A stretch of DNA of 55,798 nucleotides from Actinomycetota bacterium (GCA_004366385.1 ML178781.1:1-55798), one strand, 5' to 3'; positions 23,313 through 32,436 are shown, counted from the stretch's first letter. Numbers and translations: made by a program. The notes: a model not told the origin generated them from the sequence alone.

Positions 23313-25523
23313 CTACAGCCCGACGACGTCGTCCGGTCGGACGGGGACGCGCGCGAGCTCTCGCCCTGTCGCGTCGCGCAGCGCCGACACGATCGCGGCG
23401 GTCGAGACCACCGTCGGCGGTTCGCCCACGCCCTTGACGCCGTACGGCGCGTCGGGCTCCGGCTCCTCGACCAAGTCCGACACCACGGGCGGCATGTCGA
23501 GGAAGGTCGGCATCAGGTAGTCGGTGAAGTTGGGGTTGAGGATCGCGCCGTCGCGGGTCTGGATCTCCTCCATCAGCGCGAGGCCGAGGCCCTGAGCCGT
23601 GCCACCCTCGATCTGCCCCTCGACCGCGACCGGGTTGAGCGCGTTGCCGACGTCCTGGGCGGTGCCGATCCAGACGACGCGCGTGAGCCCGAGCTCGACG
23701 TCCACCTCGACGACCACCCGCATCGCCGCGACCGCGAACGCGACGTGCGAGCGCTCGCCCGTGGTCTGGCCCGTCTCGGGATCGAGCGGGAACGTGCGCG
23801 GGTGCCGGTACACGCGCTCGACGTCGACCTCGCCGCCGCCGGCCCGCTCCTGCTCCTCGAGCGCATCGCGGCAGGCCAGCTGCACCGCGCCCGCCGCCAT
23901 CCACGTCATCCGCGACGCCGACGTCGAGCCGGCCGAGCCGACATCCGCGGTCGAGCCGGTCACGAGCTCGACGTCGTCTGTCCCGAGCTCCCGCCGCGCC
24001 ACGCCGAGGATCACGTCGTGCACGCCCTGGCCGACCTCGGCCGACGCGCAGTAGACCTCGGCCGCGCCGTCCGCGGACAGCCTCACGCGTGCCGTGCAGT
24101 AGTCGTCGAAGCCCTCCGAGTAGCAGAGATTCTTGAATCCGACCGCGAAGCCCACGCCGCGCCGCACGCCCTCCCCGCGCGTCGTGTTCCCCGCGCCGCC
24201 GGGCAGCCGGAGGACGTCGCGCGGCAGCTCCTCGGGCTCGGGAATCGGAAGCGCGGCCGCGCGGCGGATGACCTCGCGCGTCGGCAGCGACCCCGTGATC
24301 ACCTGCCCGGTCGCGAGCCGGCCGCCCGGCTCGAGCGCGTTCAGCAGCCGCAGCTCGACCGGGTCGATCCCGAGCCCGGCGGCGAGCCTGTCCATCTGCG
24401 CCTCGGCCGCGAAGCACGTCTGCACCGCCCCGAACCCGCGCATCGCCCCGCACGGTGGGTTGTTCGTGTACACGACGAGCCCGTCGATCTCGACGTTCTC
24501 GACCGCGTACGGCCCGATCGCGAACGAGCACGCGTTCGAGAGCACCGCCTCGGAGCTCGACGCGTACGCGCCGCCGTCGAGCAGGATCCGCATCCGCACG
24601 GAGACGAGCTGACCCGCCTTCGTCGCGCGGTGCTCGGCCCAGATCCGTGCGGGATGCCGGTGGATGTGGCCGACGAAGGACTCCTGCCGGTTGTAGGCCA
24701 TCTTCACGGGACGGCCCGTGCGCAGCGCGAGCAGCGCCGCGTGGATCTGCATCGAGAGGTCCTCGCGCCCGCCGAACGCGCCGCCGACTCCCGCGAGGTG
24801 AACGCGCACCTGCTCCGGCTCGAGGGCGAGGCAGGGAGCGACCTGGTCGCGGTCGACGTGCGTCCACTGCGTCGCGACGTGGATGTCCACGCCGCCTTCG
24901 CCGTCCGGGAGCGCGAGCCCGGACTCGGGCCCGAGGAACGCCTGGTCCTGCTGGCCGACCTCGTAGACACCGGAGACCGTGACGTCCGCGGGCGCCTCGA
25001 TGTCACCCCGCGTGACCACCATCGCGCGGACGACGTTCGGCCGCGGGTCCTCGCGGAAGCCGTGCCGCGCGGTCGTCCCCGGCGGATGCAGCGGCTCGGA
25101 CTCGGTCGCGCGCTCCGGGTCCACGATCGGCTGGAGAACCTCGTACTCGACGCGCACGGCTTCGGCCGCGCGCCGTGCCTGCTCCGGCTCCTCCGCGGCG
25201 ACGATCGCGACCGCCTCGCCGAAGTAGCGCACGCGGTCGGAGGCGAGCACCGGCTGGTCGGGGAAGTCGAGGCCGTAGGTCTTGCGGCCTGGGACGTCGT
25301 CGTGCGTGAGCACCGCGTGGACGCCCGGCATGCGCGCCGCCTCGGACGTGTCGATCGAGACGACGCGCGCGTGCGCGTGCGGGCTGCGCACCGTGTGCCC
25401 CCAGAGCATCCCGGCCGCGCGCAGGTCGTTCGCGTACGCGAACTCGCCCCTCACCTTCGGGACCGCGTCGTGACGGCGAGTCGCGGTCTCGGCGCGGCCG
25501 TGGCTGAGAGCTGCCGTCGTCAT
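23313..25523 (-). CDS. Xanthine dehydrogenase, molybdopterin-binding subunit
   Basis: 736 residues from the ATG at 25523. Molybdenum-site signatures: GVGGAFGGRED, CGAMRGFGAVQ, AEVGQGVHD and GVKGVGEPPTV, the last containing the catalytic Glu. The N-terminal domain shows VRYFGEAVAIVAA. With the FeS and FAD subunits encoded just upstream it forms a three-gene xanthine dehydrogenase that oxidises hypoxanthine and xanthine to urate. ATG overlaps the FeS-subunit stop by 4 nt. The purine-catabolic genes on the other strand fix the substrate as a purine rather than nicotinate or CO. Confidence 0.92.
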   Translation of the reverse strand: MTTAALSHGRAETATRRHDAVPKVRGEFAYANDLRAAGMLWGHTVRSPHAHARVVSIDTSEAARMPGVHAVLTHDDVPGRKTYGLDFPDQPVLASDRVRYFGEAVAIVAAEEPEQARRAAEAVRVEYEVLQPIVDPERATESEPLHPPGTTARHGFREDPRPNVVRAMVVTRGDIEAPADVTVSGVYEVGQQDQAFLGPESGLALPDGEGGVDIHVATQWTHVDRDQVAPCLALEPEQVRVHLAGVGGAFGGREDLSMQIHAALLALRTGRPVKMAYNRQESFVGHIHRHPARIWAEHRATKAGQLVSVRMRILLDGGAYASSSEAVLSNACSFAIGPYAVENVEIDGLVVYTNNPPCGAMRGFGAVQTCFAAEAQMDRLAAGLGIDPVELRLLNALEPGGRLATGQVITGSLPTREVIRRAAALPIPEPEELPRDVLRLPGGAGNTTRGEGVRRGVGFAVGFKNLCYSEGFDDYCTARVRLSADGAAEVYCASAEVGQGVHDVILGVARRELGTDDVELVTGSTADVGSAGSTSASRMTWMAAGAVQLACRDALEEQERAGGGEVDVERVYRHPRTFPLDPETGQTTGERSHVAFAVAAMRVVVEVDVELGLTRVVWIGTAQDVGNALNPVAVEGQIEGGTAQGLGLALMEEIQTRDGAILNPNFTDYLMPTFLDMPPVVSDLVEEPEPDAPYGVKGVGEPPTVVSTAAIVSALRDATGRELARVPVRPDDVVGL

Positions 25524-25975
25524 CGCGCCGCCGCCAGCCGCACCGCGTCGAGGATCTTCGCGTACCCCGTGCAGCGGCAGAGGTTCCCGGAGAGCGCCTC
25601 GCGGATCTCGTCGTCGGTCGGGTCCGGGCTTCGCCGGAGGAGGTCGTCGGTCGCGACGATCAGCCCGGGCGTGCAGAAGCCGCACTGCACCGCTCCCGCG
25701 TCCGCGAACGCCGCCTGCACCGGGTGGAGGTCGCCGTCCCGCGCGAGCCCCTCCACGGTCACGATCTCGTGCCCGTCCGCCTGCGCGGCGAGGACGAGGC
25801 ACGAGCAGACGGGCACGCCGTCGAGGAGGACGGAGCACGAGCCGCACTCGCCCTGCTCGCATGCGTTCTTCGAGCCGGGCAGCTCGAGCCGGTCGCGCAG
25901 CGCGGTGAGCAGGCTCTCGCCCGCCCAGACGTCCGCCTCGCGCGCCTCGCCGTTGACGGTCAGCGCGATCTTCAC
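25520..25975 (-). CDS. Xanthine dehydrogenase, 2Fe-2S subunit
   Basis: 151 residues if started at the GTG at 25975, which overlaps the FAD-subunit stop by 4 nt with GAGAGG 8 nt upstream; a GTG nine bases earlier is the alternative. Two [2Fe-2S] sites are visible: CEQGECGSC with a following Cys, and CGFCTPG with CRCTGY. It passes electrons from the molybdenum site to FAD. The gene order FAD-FeS-Mo with overlaps at both junctions ensures matched synthesis. Confidence 0.93.
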   Translation of the reverse strand: MKIALTVNGEAREADVWAGESLLTALRDRLELPGSKNACEQGECGSCSVLLDGVPVCSCLVLAAQADGHEIVTVEGLARDGDLHPVQAAFADAGAVQCGFCTPGLIVATDDLLRRSPDPTDDEIREALSGNLCRCTGYAKILDAVRLAAAR

Positions 25976-26763
25976 GCCAGGCACCTCTCGAGCGCACGCG
26001 CCGCGAGTACGCCGAGCGCGTGGCGGCGGTACGCGGCCGACCCGCGCACGTCGTCGATCGGGCTGGCGGCGGCGGCAACGCGCTCGGCGAACGAGCCCAC
26101 CTCGTCCAGCGGCGCGCGCACGAGCCCGACCACGGGCCCGGACGAGCCGTAGGCCGCGCGCAGCTCGCCGTGCTCCCGGTCGGCGACGAGCGCGAGCGAG
26201 CAGACGGAGATGACCATCGCGTTCCGCGGCCCGACCTTCATGAACGTCTGCGGCTGCCGGCTCGGGGCGACGACCACGGCCGCGATCAGCTCGTCCTGGG
26301 AGAGCGCGTTCTGCTTCGGCCCGACCAGGAACTCACCGAGCGAGACGCGCCGCGTACCGCGCGTGCTCGCGAGCTCGACCTCGGCCTCCTCGACGAGCAG
26401 CGGCGGCAGCGCGTCCCCGGCCGGCGACGCCGTGCCGAGGTTCCCGCCGATGGTGCCGCGGTTCCGGATCTGCGGCGAACCGACGGTGCGCGACGCCTCC
26501 GCGAGCACGGGCAGCGCCTCCGCGACCTCGCCGTGCAACAGCTCCGTGTACGTCAGCCCGGCGCCGAGCCGCAGCACCCCGTTCTCGCGCGACCAGCCGC
26601 GCAGCTCCGCCACCTCGTTCAGGTTGAGGATCACCTCGGGCCGCAGGTGGTCGAAGTTGAGCGAGACCATGAGGTCGGTCCCGCCCTGGATCGGTACGGC
26701 CTCCGGCCGCACGGCCTTGAGCGTCAGCGCCTCCTCGAGCGTGCGCGGGGTGAGGACGTCCAC
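25972..26763 (-). CDS. Xanthine dehydrogenase, FAD-binding subunit
   Basis: 263 residues from the GTG at 26763. FAD-binding motifs of the CoxM/XdhB type: VPIQGGTDLMV, RNRGTIGGNLGTASPAGD and a C-terminal CO_deh_flav_C domain. It hands electrons from the FeS subunit to NAD+ or another acceptor. It is the first gene of the xdh operon. The 194-bp divergent gap to adenine deaminase carries a CAGGC/GCCTG inverted repeat around 26862-26876 that might be an operator, but support is weak. Confidence 0.9.
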   Translation of the reverse strand: MDVLTPRTLEEALTLKAVRPEAVPIQGGTDLMVSLNFDHLRPEVILNLNEVAELRGWSRENGVLRLGAGLTYTELLHGEVAEALPVLAEASRTVGSPQIRNRGTIGGNLGTASPAGDALPPLLVEEAEVELASTRGTRRVSLGEFLVGPKQNALSQDELIAAVVVAPSRQPQTFMKVGPRNAMVISVCSLALVADREHGELRAAYGSSGPVVGLVRAPLDEVGSFAERVAAAASPIDDVRGSAAYRRHALGVLAARALERCLA

Positions 26764-26957
26764 GAGGGCGAAGGGTATTGGAGGCTCGATGCAAACTTCC
26801 CGCGGGACTGGCTGACGGCCACGACACGGCTCCGGATCGCCACCCACGCGCGACGCACAGGCATCCAGCCTGCACGGCGCGTACGTGCGACGCCCGGCTT
26901 GGTCGTGACCGCCCCCAGCCGCGCGCCAACTTCGCATCAAGCCTTACGCTGTCGCGC

Positions 26958-28616
26958 ATGGAGGGGCTCCCGCGCAGGCTCGCCGTCGCCCGCGGCGACG
27001 AGCCCGCCGACCTCGTCGTCCGCGGCGGGCGCGTGCTCTCCGTCTTCACGAAGGAGTGGCTCGAGGTGGACGTCGCAGTCGTGGACGGCTTCGTCGCCGG
27101 GCTCGGCGAGTACGAGGGACGCGAGACGGTCGACGCCAGCGGGAAGCACGTCGTCCCGGGCCTGATCGACGCGCACATGCACATCGAGTCGGTGAAGCTC
27201 ATGGTCGACGAGCTCGCGCGGCTCATCCTCCCGCTCGGGACGACAGCGATCGTGGCCGACCCGCACGAGATCGCGAACGTGCTCGGCGTCGACGGCGTGC
27301 ACTGGCTGCTCGACGCCTCCGCCGGCCTCCAGCTCGACGTCTTCTTCATGGCGCCCTCGTGCGTGCCGGCCTCCCCGTTCGAGTCGCCTCGCCGCCCGCT
27401 CGGGCCGGGCGACCTCGAAGGGCTGATGCGGCGGCGGCGCGTGGTCGGGTTGGCCGAGATGATGAACTTCCCGGGGGTGGTCGCCGGCGACCCGGGCGAG
27501 CTCGAGAAGCTCGCGCTCGACGGCGCGCAGCACGTGGACGGGCACGCGCCCGGGCTCGTCGGGAAGCCGCTGCAGGCGTACGCGTCCTCGGGGATCCGCT
27601 CTGACCACGAGGCGCTGACCGTCGAAGAGGGGCGCGAGCGGCTGCGCGCCGGGATGTGGCTGCTCGTCCGCGAGGCGTCGATGGCGCGCAACCTCCTCGA
27701 CCTGCTCCCGCTCGTCGCCGAGTACGGCACGGGCCGGATCGCCTTCTGCACCGACGACCGCGACCCGGACGACATCGTCGACGACGGGCACGTGAACGGG
27801 ATGGTGCGGAAGGCGGTCGCGGCCGGCGTCGCGCCAGAGGACGCGCTCGTGATGGCGTCACTCAATTCGGCGCTCTGGCATGGGTTGCGACGGCACGGGG
27901 CGATCGCGCCCGGGTACCAGGCGGACCTGCTGCTCCTCCCCGACCTCGTCTCGTTCCGGCCGGAGCTGGTGCTGAAGAGCGGCCGCCCGATCGAGGATGG
28001 CCCGCCGGTCGAGATCCCGGACTGGGTTCGCCAGAGCGTCCGCATCGCGCCGGTCGCGCCCGAGGACTTCGCGGTGCGCGTGGACGGAAGCGTGCGCGCG
28101 ATCGGACTCGTCGAGGATCAGGTGGTGACGGAGTCGCTCGTCCGCGACGCGCACGACCCCGACCTCGCGACGATCGCGGTCGTCGAGCGCCACCTCGCGA
28201 CCGGGCGGATCGGGCTCGGCTTCCTCGCCGGCTCGGGGCTGGAGCGCGGCGCGCTCGCGTCCACGGTGGCGCACGACGCGCACAACCTCGTCGTGGTCGG
28301 CAGGTCCGACCGCGACCTCGCCTTCGCGGTCGAGCGGCTCGCGGAGATCGGCGGCGGGATCGTCGCAGTCGAGAACCTCCGCGTCCTCGCCGAGTGCCCG
28401 CTCCCGATCGCCGGCCTCCTCTCCGACGCGCGCCTCGACGACGTCATCGCGCAGAGTCGCGCCTGCAACGAGGCCGCGCACGAGCTCGGCTGGACGGGCG
28501 CGACCCCGTTTCTCACACTCGCGTTCCTCGGGCTCTCGGTGATCCCGTCGCTGAAGATCACCGACCGCGGGCTCGTGGACGTCGACCGCTTCGAGCTCGT
28601 CCCGTTACAGGCATGA
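26958..28616 (+). CDS. ade: Adenine deaminase
   Basis: 552 residues from the ATG at 26958. Amidohydrolase motifs: DAHMHIES (metal-binding His pair), GHAPG, CTDDR and the AdeC-type C-terminal domain with VVERH and an ending near TDRGLVDV. It converts adenine to hypoxanthine, feeding the xanthine dehydrogenase encoded divergently. Its stop overlaps the next gene by ATGA, so it leads a five-gene purine-degradation operon. Confidence 0.94.
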   Translation: MEGLPRRLAVARGDEPADLVVRGGRVLSVFTKEWLEVDVAVVDGFVAGLGEYEGRETVDASGKHVVPGLIDAHMHIESVKLMVDELARLILPLGTTAIVADPHEIANVLGVDGVHWLLDASAGLQLDVFFMAPSCVPASPFESPRRPLGPGDLEGLMRRRRVVGLAEMMNFPGVVAGDPGELEKLALDGAQHVDGHAPGLVGKPLQAYASSGIRSDHEALTVEEGRERLRAGMWLLVREASMARNLLDLLPLVAEYGTGRIAFCTDDRDPDDIVDDGHVNGMVRKAVAAGVAPEDALVMASLNSALWHGLRRHGAIAPGYQADLLLLPDLVSFRPELVLKSGRPIEDGPPVEIPDWVRQSVRIAPVAPEDFAVRVDGSVRAIGLVEDQVVTESLVRDAHDPDLATIAVVERHLATGRIGLGFLAGSGLERGALASTVAHDAHNLVVVGRSDRDLAFAVERLAEIGGGIVAVENLRVLAECPLPIAGLLSDARLDDVIAQSRACNEAAHELGWTGATPFLTLAFLGLSVIPSLKITDRGLVDVDRFELVPLQA

Positions 28617-29947
28617 AGGCCCTCTACGCCGGGGGCTGGATCGTGACCTGCGACGACGCGGGAACGGAGCACCCGTCCGGCTGGCTGCTCGTCGACGACG
28701 GCGTCGTGGCAACGGTGGGCGCGGGGGAGGAGCCGGAGGCCGACACACGGGTGGGCCTCGCAGGCGCGGTCGTCACGCCCGGCCTCGTCAACACGCACCA
28801 CCACCTGTGCCAGACGCTCACGCGCGCGCGGGCGCAGCAGGCCGACCTCTTCACGTGGCTCCGCGAGCTGTACCCGGTGTGGGCCGGGCTCGACGCGGAG
28901 GCCGAGCACGCCGCCGCCCGCACCGGGCTCGCGGAGCTCGCGCTCTCGGGCTGCACGACGGTCTTCGACCACCACTACGTGTTCCCAGCAGGGCGCGAGG
29001 GGCTGATCGAGGCGGAGGCCGCGGCGGCGCGCGAGCTCGGCGTCAGGATCGTGGCCGCGCGCGGCTCGATGGACCTCGGCGAGTCGGACGGCGGCCTGCC
29101 TCCCGACGACCTCGTGGAGGAGCTCGACGCGGTGCTCGCCGAGACCGAGCGCCTCGTCTCGGAGCTGCACGAGCCCGGGCCGGGGGCGCGTGTGCAGATC
29201 GCGGTCGCGCCGTGCTCGCCGTTCTCGGTCACGCGCAAGCTGATGGAGGAGTCGGCCGCGCTCGCGCGCCGCCACGGGATCCCGCTGCACACGCACCTCG
29301 CCGAGACGGTCGAGGAGAACGCGTACTGCATGGAGCTCTACGGCTGCACGCCGGTCGAGTACCTCACCGACCTCGGCTGGCTGGGCGGCGACGTCTGGTG
29401 CGCGCACTGCGTCCACCTGCGACCGGAGGACGTGGCCGACTTCGGCGCGACCGGAACGGGCGTCGCGCACTGCCCCACGTCCAATCTCCGGCTCGGCGCG
29501 GGCGTCGCGCCGGTGCGGGAGATGCTCGACGGAGACGTGCGCGTCGGCCTGGGCGTGGACGGGTCGGCCTCGAACGAGCGCAGCGACCTCCTGTTCGAGG
29601 TGAAGCAGGCGCTGCTCGTTGCGCGCGGCCGCGGCGGGCCGGCTGCGATGACCGCGCGCGAGGCGCTCCGACTCGGGACGCGCGGCGGCGCGGCCGTGCT
29701 CGGGCGCGACGACATCGGCTCGCTCGAGCCCGGGAAGTGCGCCGACTTCGCCGTCTGGCGAACGGACGTCCTCGAGCTCGGCGGCGCCGAGGATCCCGTG
29801 GCGGGGCTCGTGCTCTCGGCGCCCCATCGCGTCGACCGCCTGATCGTCGGCGGCGAGGACGTCGTGGCCGGCGGCGAGCTCGTGCGCGCGGACGAAGCCG
29901 AGATCGCACGCGTCCATCGCGAGCAAGCGCGAAGATTCGCCGGATGA
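28613..29947 (+). CDS. 8-oxoguanine/guanine-type deaminase (amidohydrolase)
   Basis: 444 residues from the ATG at 28613. Amidohydrolase metal ligands: NTHHHLCQT, HTHLAETVEEN, CAHCVHL and the catalytic Asp in DGSASNERSD. The NxHHHLxQ plus SASNE pattern matches 8-oxoguanine deaminase/hydroxydechloroatrazine hydrolase relatives more than classical guanine deaminase. In this cluster it most likely deaminates guanine or 8-oxoguanine to xanthine or urate. Overlaps ade by 4 nt and the next gene by 4 nt. Confidence 0.88.
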   Translation: MKALYAGGWIVTCDDAGTEHPSGWLLVDDGVVATVGAGEEPEADTRVGLAGAVVTPGLVNTHHHLCQTLTRARAQQADLFTWLRELYPVWAGLDAEAEHAAARTGLAELALSGCTTVFDHHYVFPAGREGLIEAEAAAARELGVRIVAARGSMDLGESDGGLPPDDLVEELDAVLAETERLVSELHEPGPGARVQIAVAPCSPFSVTRKLMEESAALARRHGIPLHTHLAETVEENAYCMELYGCTPVEYLTDLGWLGGDVWCAHCVHLRPEDVADFGATGTGVAHCPTSNLRLGAGVAPVREMLDGDVRVGLGVDGSASNERSDLLFEVKQALLVARGRGGPAAMTAREALRLGTRGGAAVLGRDDIGSLEPGKCADFAVWRTDVLELGGAEDPVAGLVLSAPHRVDRLIVGGEDVVAGGELVRADEAEIARVHREQARRFAG

Positions 29948-30237
29948 GCGTGTCCCTCTCGACCCACGTGCTCGACACGGGCGCCGGCCGGCCTGCGAGC
30001 GGCGTCCGCGTCGAGCTCTGCCGGGGCAGCGACGTCGTGGCATCCGGCGAGACCGACGCGGACGGCCGCATCGCGCCGCTCGCGGAGGCTCTCGAGCCCG
30101 GCCGCTACGCGATCGTGTTCTGGCCGCCGTCGCCTTACTTCACGCGGGTCGAGCTGGAGGTCGAGCTGACCGACGGCCACCACCACGTCCCGCTCCTCGT
30201 CTCGCCGTACGGATGCGCGAGCTACCGCGGAAGCTGA
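29944..30237 (+). CDS. uraH: 5-hydroxyisourate hydrolase (transthyretin-related)
   Basis: 97 residues. The two family signatures are present: STHVLDTGAGRPA near the N-terminus and a C-terminal SPYG..SYRGS. Active-site His and Arg positions look intact. It hydrolyses 5-hydroxyisourate, the product of urate oxidation, to OHCU. No signal peptide, so cytoplasmic. It overlaps the deaminase gene by 4 nt and the next gene by 25 nt. Confidence 0.94.
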   Translation: MSVSLSTHVLDTGAGRPASGVRVELCRGSDVVASGETDADGRIAPLAEALEPGRYAIVFWPPSPYFTRVELEVELTDGHHHVPLLVSPYGCASYRGS

Positions 30238-30650
30238 CCGCCGAGGAGCTCGAGGAGCTGTTCGAGGGCCGCACCGCCCTCGTCGAGAGGCTGGCGAAGG
30301 TCGAGGACCCGCTCGGGAGCGCCGACGAGGTGATCGCACGGCTGAACGAGGAGGAGAAGGTCGAGGCGCTCGCCGCGCACCCGGCGATCGGCGCACCGCG
30401 GCTGTCGGCCCGCTCGGCCGCCGAGCAGGGCACCGACGCCGACCCCGCGATCCTCTCCGAGCTCTCGTACCTGAACCAGGTCTACGAGGAGAAGTTCGGC
30501 TTCCGCTTCGTCGTCTTCGTGGCCGGGCGGCCGAAGCGCGAGATCCTCGAGGTGCTGCGCGAGCGGATCGCGAGCACGCGCGAGCGGGAGCTCGAGACCG
30601 GCTGCCGCGAGCTGATCGCGATCGCGAGGGACCGATGGACCCGTACCTGA
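30213..30650 (+). CDS. uraD: OHCU decarboxylase
   Basis: 145 residues, somewhat short but complete at both ends. The catalytic-His motif AAHPAIG and the downstream LSYLNQVYEEKFGFRFVVF block, then GRPKREIL, are diagnostic. It converts OHCU to S-allantoin. The ATG at 30213 overlaps uraH by 25 nt. Its 3' end overlaps puuD by 16 nt, so the urate-to-allantoin steps are tightly coupled. Confidence 0.93.
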   Translation: MRELPRKLTAEELEELFEGRTALVERLAKVEDPLGSADEVIARLNEEEKVEALAAHPAIGAPRLSARSAAEQGTDADPAILSELSYLNQVYEEKFGFRFVVFVAGRPKREILEVLRERIASTRERELETGCRELIAIARDRWTRT

Positions 30651-31798
30651 CGGACGTCCTCGACGTCTGCCTCCGCTTCCTGCATGTGATCTCGGCCATC
30701 GCGTGGATCGGAGCGTCGCTCTACTTCGTGCGGCTCGACCTCTCGCTGCGGCCGCCGAAGCTGGCGTCGGAGGCTGACGCGGGCGTCGCCGGCGAGTTCT
30801 GGGGCGTGCACGGAGGCGGGCTCTACCACTCGCGGAAGTACCGGCTCGCACCGGAGGAGATGCCGTACCCGCTGCACTGGTTCAAGTGGGAGGCGTACAC
30901 GACGTGGCTCTCCGGATTCGCGCTGCTCGTCGTCCTCTACTACCTCGACGCGGACACGCGGCTCGTGGATGCGACGGTCGCGGAGCTCGAGGAGTGGGAG
31001 GCGGTCGCGCTCTCGGTCGGAGGGTTGGCGCTCGCGTGGGTCGTGTACGACGTGCTGTGTCGCGCGCTCGGGCGGCGGAGCCAGGCTGCACTGGCGGTCG
31101 TGGGAGTCGCGCTCGTCGCGGTGGCCGCGTGGAGCGCGGGCGAGCTCTTCGCCCCGCGCGCGGCCTTCCTCCAGGTCGGCGCGATGCTCGGGACGATCAT
31201 GGCCGCGAACGTCCTGCTCGTGATCATCCCCGCGCACCGCGGGCTCGTCGCGGCGATGGCGGAAGGACGCGAGCCGGACGCGGGACCGCTGCTCGAGGCG
31301 AAGCGCCGCTCCGTGCACAACAACTACCTCACGCTCCCCGTGCTCTTCACGATGCTCGTCGGGCACTTCGCGTTCGTCTACGGGCACGAGGACGCGTGGC
31401 TCGCGCTCGTCGCAATCGCAGTGCTGCTCGCCGCCGTGCGACACTTCTTCAACCTCTGGCACGAGGGGCGGCGACCGTGGTGGATCCTCGGGGTCGCGGC
31501 GGCGGCGGTAGTCGGGCTCGCGCTCTGGCTCCGGCCGGACGAGCCCGCGTCATCGGGCGGCGCGCCGGTCGTGTTCGAGGAGATCGCGCCGATCGTGGAG
31601 GAACGCTGCGCGACGTGCCACTCCGGCGCGGGCGCGCCACTCGGCGTCCGGCTCGAGACACAGGCCGAGATCGACGCGCGCGCAGAGGACATCGCGCGCG
31701 TCGCCGTCCAGACGCGCGTCATGCCGCCGGGCAACGCGACCGGCATGACCAATGACGAGCGCGAGCTCCTCGGCATCTGGATCGCCTCGTTGCCATAG
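30635..31798 (+). CDS. puuD: Membrane urate oxidase PuuD with C-terminal cytochrome c domain
   Basis: 387 residues. The N-terminal urate-oxidase domain begins CLRFLHVISAIAWIGASLYFVRLD and carries about seven to eight membrane helices. The C-terminal part has a haem-binding CATCH motif near residue 325. This is the PuuD type of urate hydroxylase, which passes electrons to the respiratory chain rather than making H2O2. It replaces the soluble uricase in this cluster. Overlaps uraD by 16 nt. A RAYT-type palindromic element begins 8 bp after the stop. Confidence 0.92.
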   Translation: MDPYLTDVLDVCLRFLHVISAIAWIGASLYFVRLDLSLRPPKLASEADAGVAGEFWGVHGGGLYHSRKYRLAPEEMPYPLHWFKWEAYTTWLSGFALLVVLYYLDADTRLVDATVAELEEWEAVALSVGGLALAWVVYDVLCRALGRRSQAALAVVGVALVAVAAWSAGELFAPRAAFLQVGAMLGTIMAANVLLVIIPAHRGLVAAMAEGREPDAGPLLEAKRRSVHNNYLTLPVLFTMLVGHFAFVYGHEDAWLALVAIAVLLAAVRHFFNLWHEGRRPWWILGVAAAAVVGLALWLRPDEPASSGGAPVVFEEIAPIVEERCATCHSGAGAPLGVRLETQAEIDARAEDIARVAVQTRVMPPGNATGMTNDERELLGIWIASLP

Positions 31799-31805
31799 AC
31801 CAGCA

Positions 31806-31992
31806 CCGGTGTCAGACACCGATTTTTCGGCTCGCGACCGAACCTGTCCGCTGGTGACATGGCTCGAGAGAGTCGTCAGCGCGGGATCGGGCTCTGCCAT
31901 GCCTCGCGAGCGCCGAGATGCCTGTGGGACGATCGACACACTCTTGTCACGAACGCCACTTGACAAGACCGGTGTCTGACACCGGTCTTTAT
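31806..31992. mobile_element. Non-autonomous RAYT-type element (MITE-like)
   Basis: About 187 bp with the same terminal palindromes as the transposase-bearing element at 15491-16170: CCGGTGTCAGACACCG at 31806-31821 and ACCGGTGTCTGACACCGGT then CTTTAT at 31968-31992. The subterminal CTTGTCAC and CTTGACA blocks on the right are shared. The interior carries no transposase coding sequence. It fills most of the 230-bp gap between puuD and the DUF3830 gene. Confidence 0.75.
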
Positions 31993-32028
31993 GAAACGGC
32001 CGGGGAGTCGAGCGACTAGGGTCCCGGC

Positions 32029-32436
32029 GTGCTCGAGATCACCGCAGCGGGGTTCTCGTTCGAGGCACGGCTCGAGGAGGACGCGGCACCCGAGACCGTC
32101 GCAGCCTTCCGGCGGATGCTCCCGCTCGACTCGAAGATCATCCACGTCCGCTGGTCGGGCGAGGGCGGATGGATCCCGATGGGCGACCTCGACGTCGGCA
32201 TCGGCCCCGAGAACGCGACGCGCTACCCGAGCCCAGGCGAGCTGGTCTTCTACCCCGGCGGCGTCAGCGAGACCGAGTTTCTGCTCGCGTACGGCTATGT
32301 CGCGTTCGCGAGCAAGGCGGGCGCACTCGCGGGGAACCACTTCGCGACGATCACCTCCGGGAACGAAAGCCTCCGCGAGCTCGGCCGGCGGATGCTGTGG
32401 GAGGGGGCACAGGACATCTCCTTCCGGGAGCGCTGA
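32029..32436 (+). CDS. DUF3830 family (cyclophilin-like fold) protein
   Basis: 135 residues, GTG start at 32029. Recognised as DUF3830-like from FEARLEEDAAPETVAAFR, WSGEGGWIP, ENATRYPSPGELVFYPGG and GNHFATI. The fold is cyclophilin-like without the isomerase residues. Family members often sit near catabolic amidohydrolase and permease genes, and here it follows the purine cluster, which hints at a helper role for a cyclic amide substrate. The stop overlaps the next ATG by one base. Confidence 0.75.
   Translation: MLEITAAGFSFEARLEEDAAPETVAAFRRMLPLDSKIIHVRWSGEGGWIPMGDLDVGIGPENATRYPSPGELVFYPGGVSETEFLLAYGYVAFASKAGALAGNHFATITSGNESLRELGRRMLWEGAQDISFRER

Noticed and set aside
23313-26078. 921-residue xanthine dehydrogenase subunit
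   Set aside because: The first about 185 residues are a shifted reading of the FeS-subunit gene. The true start is ATG 25523, overlapping that gene by 4 nt.
31830-31965. Coding gene within the element after puuD
   Set aside because: The open frames there read through the terminal palindrome and have no similarity to any family; it is better explained as the interior of a non-autonomous element.
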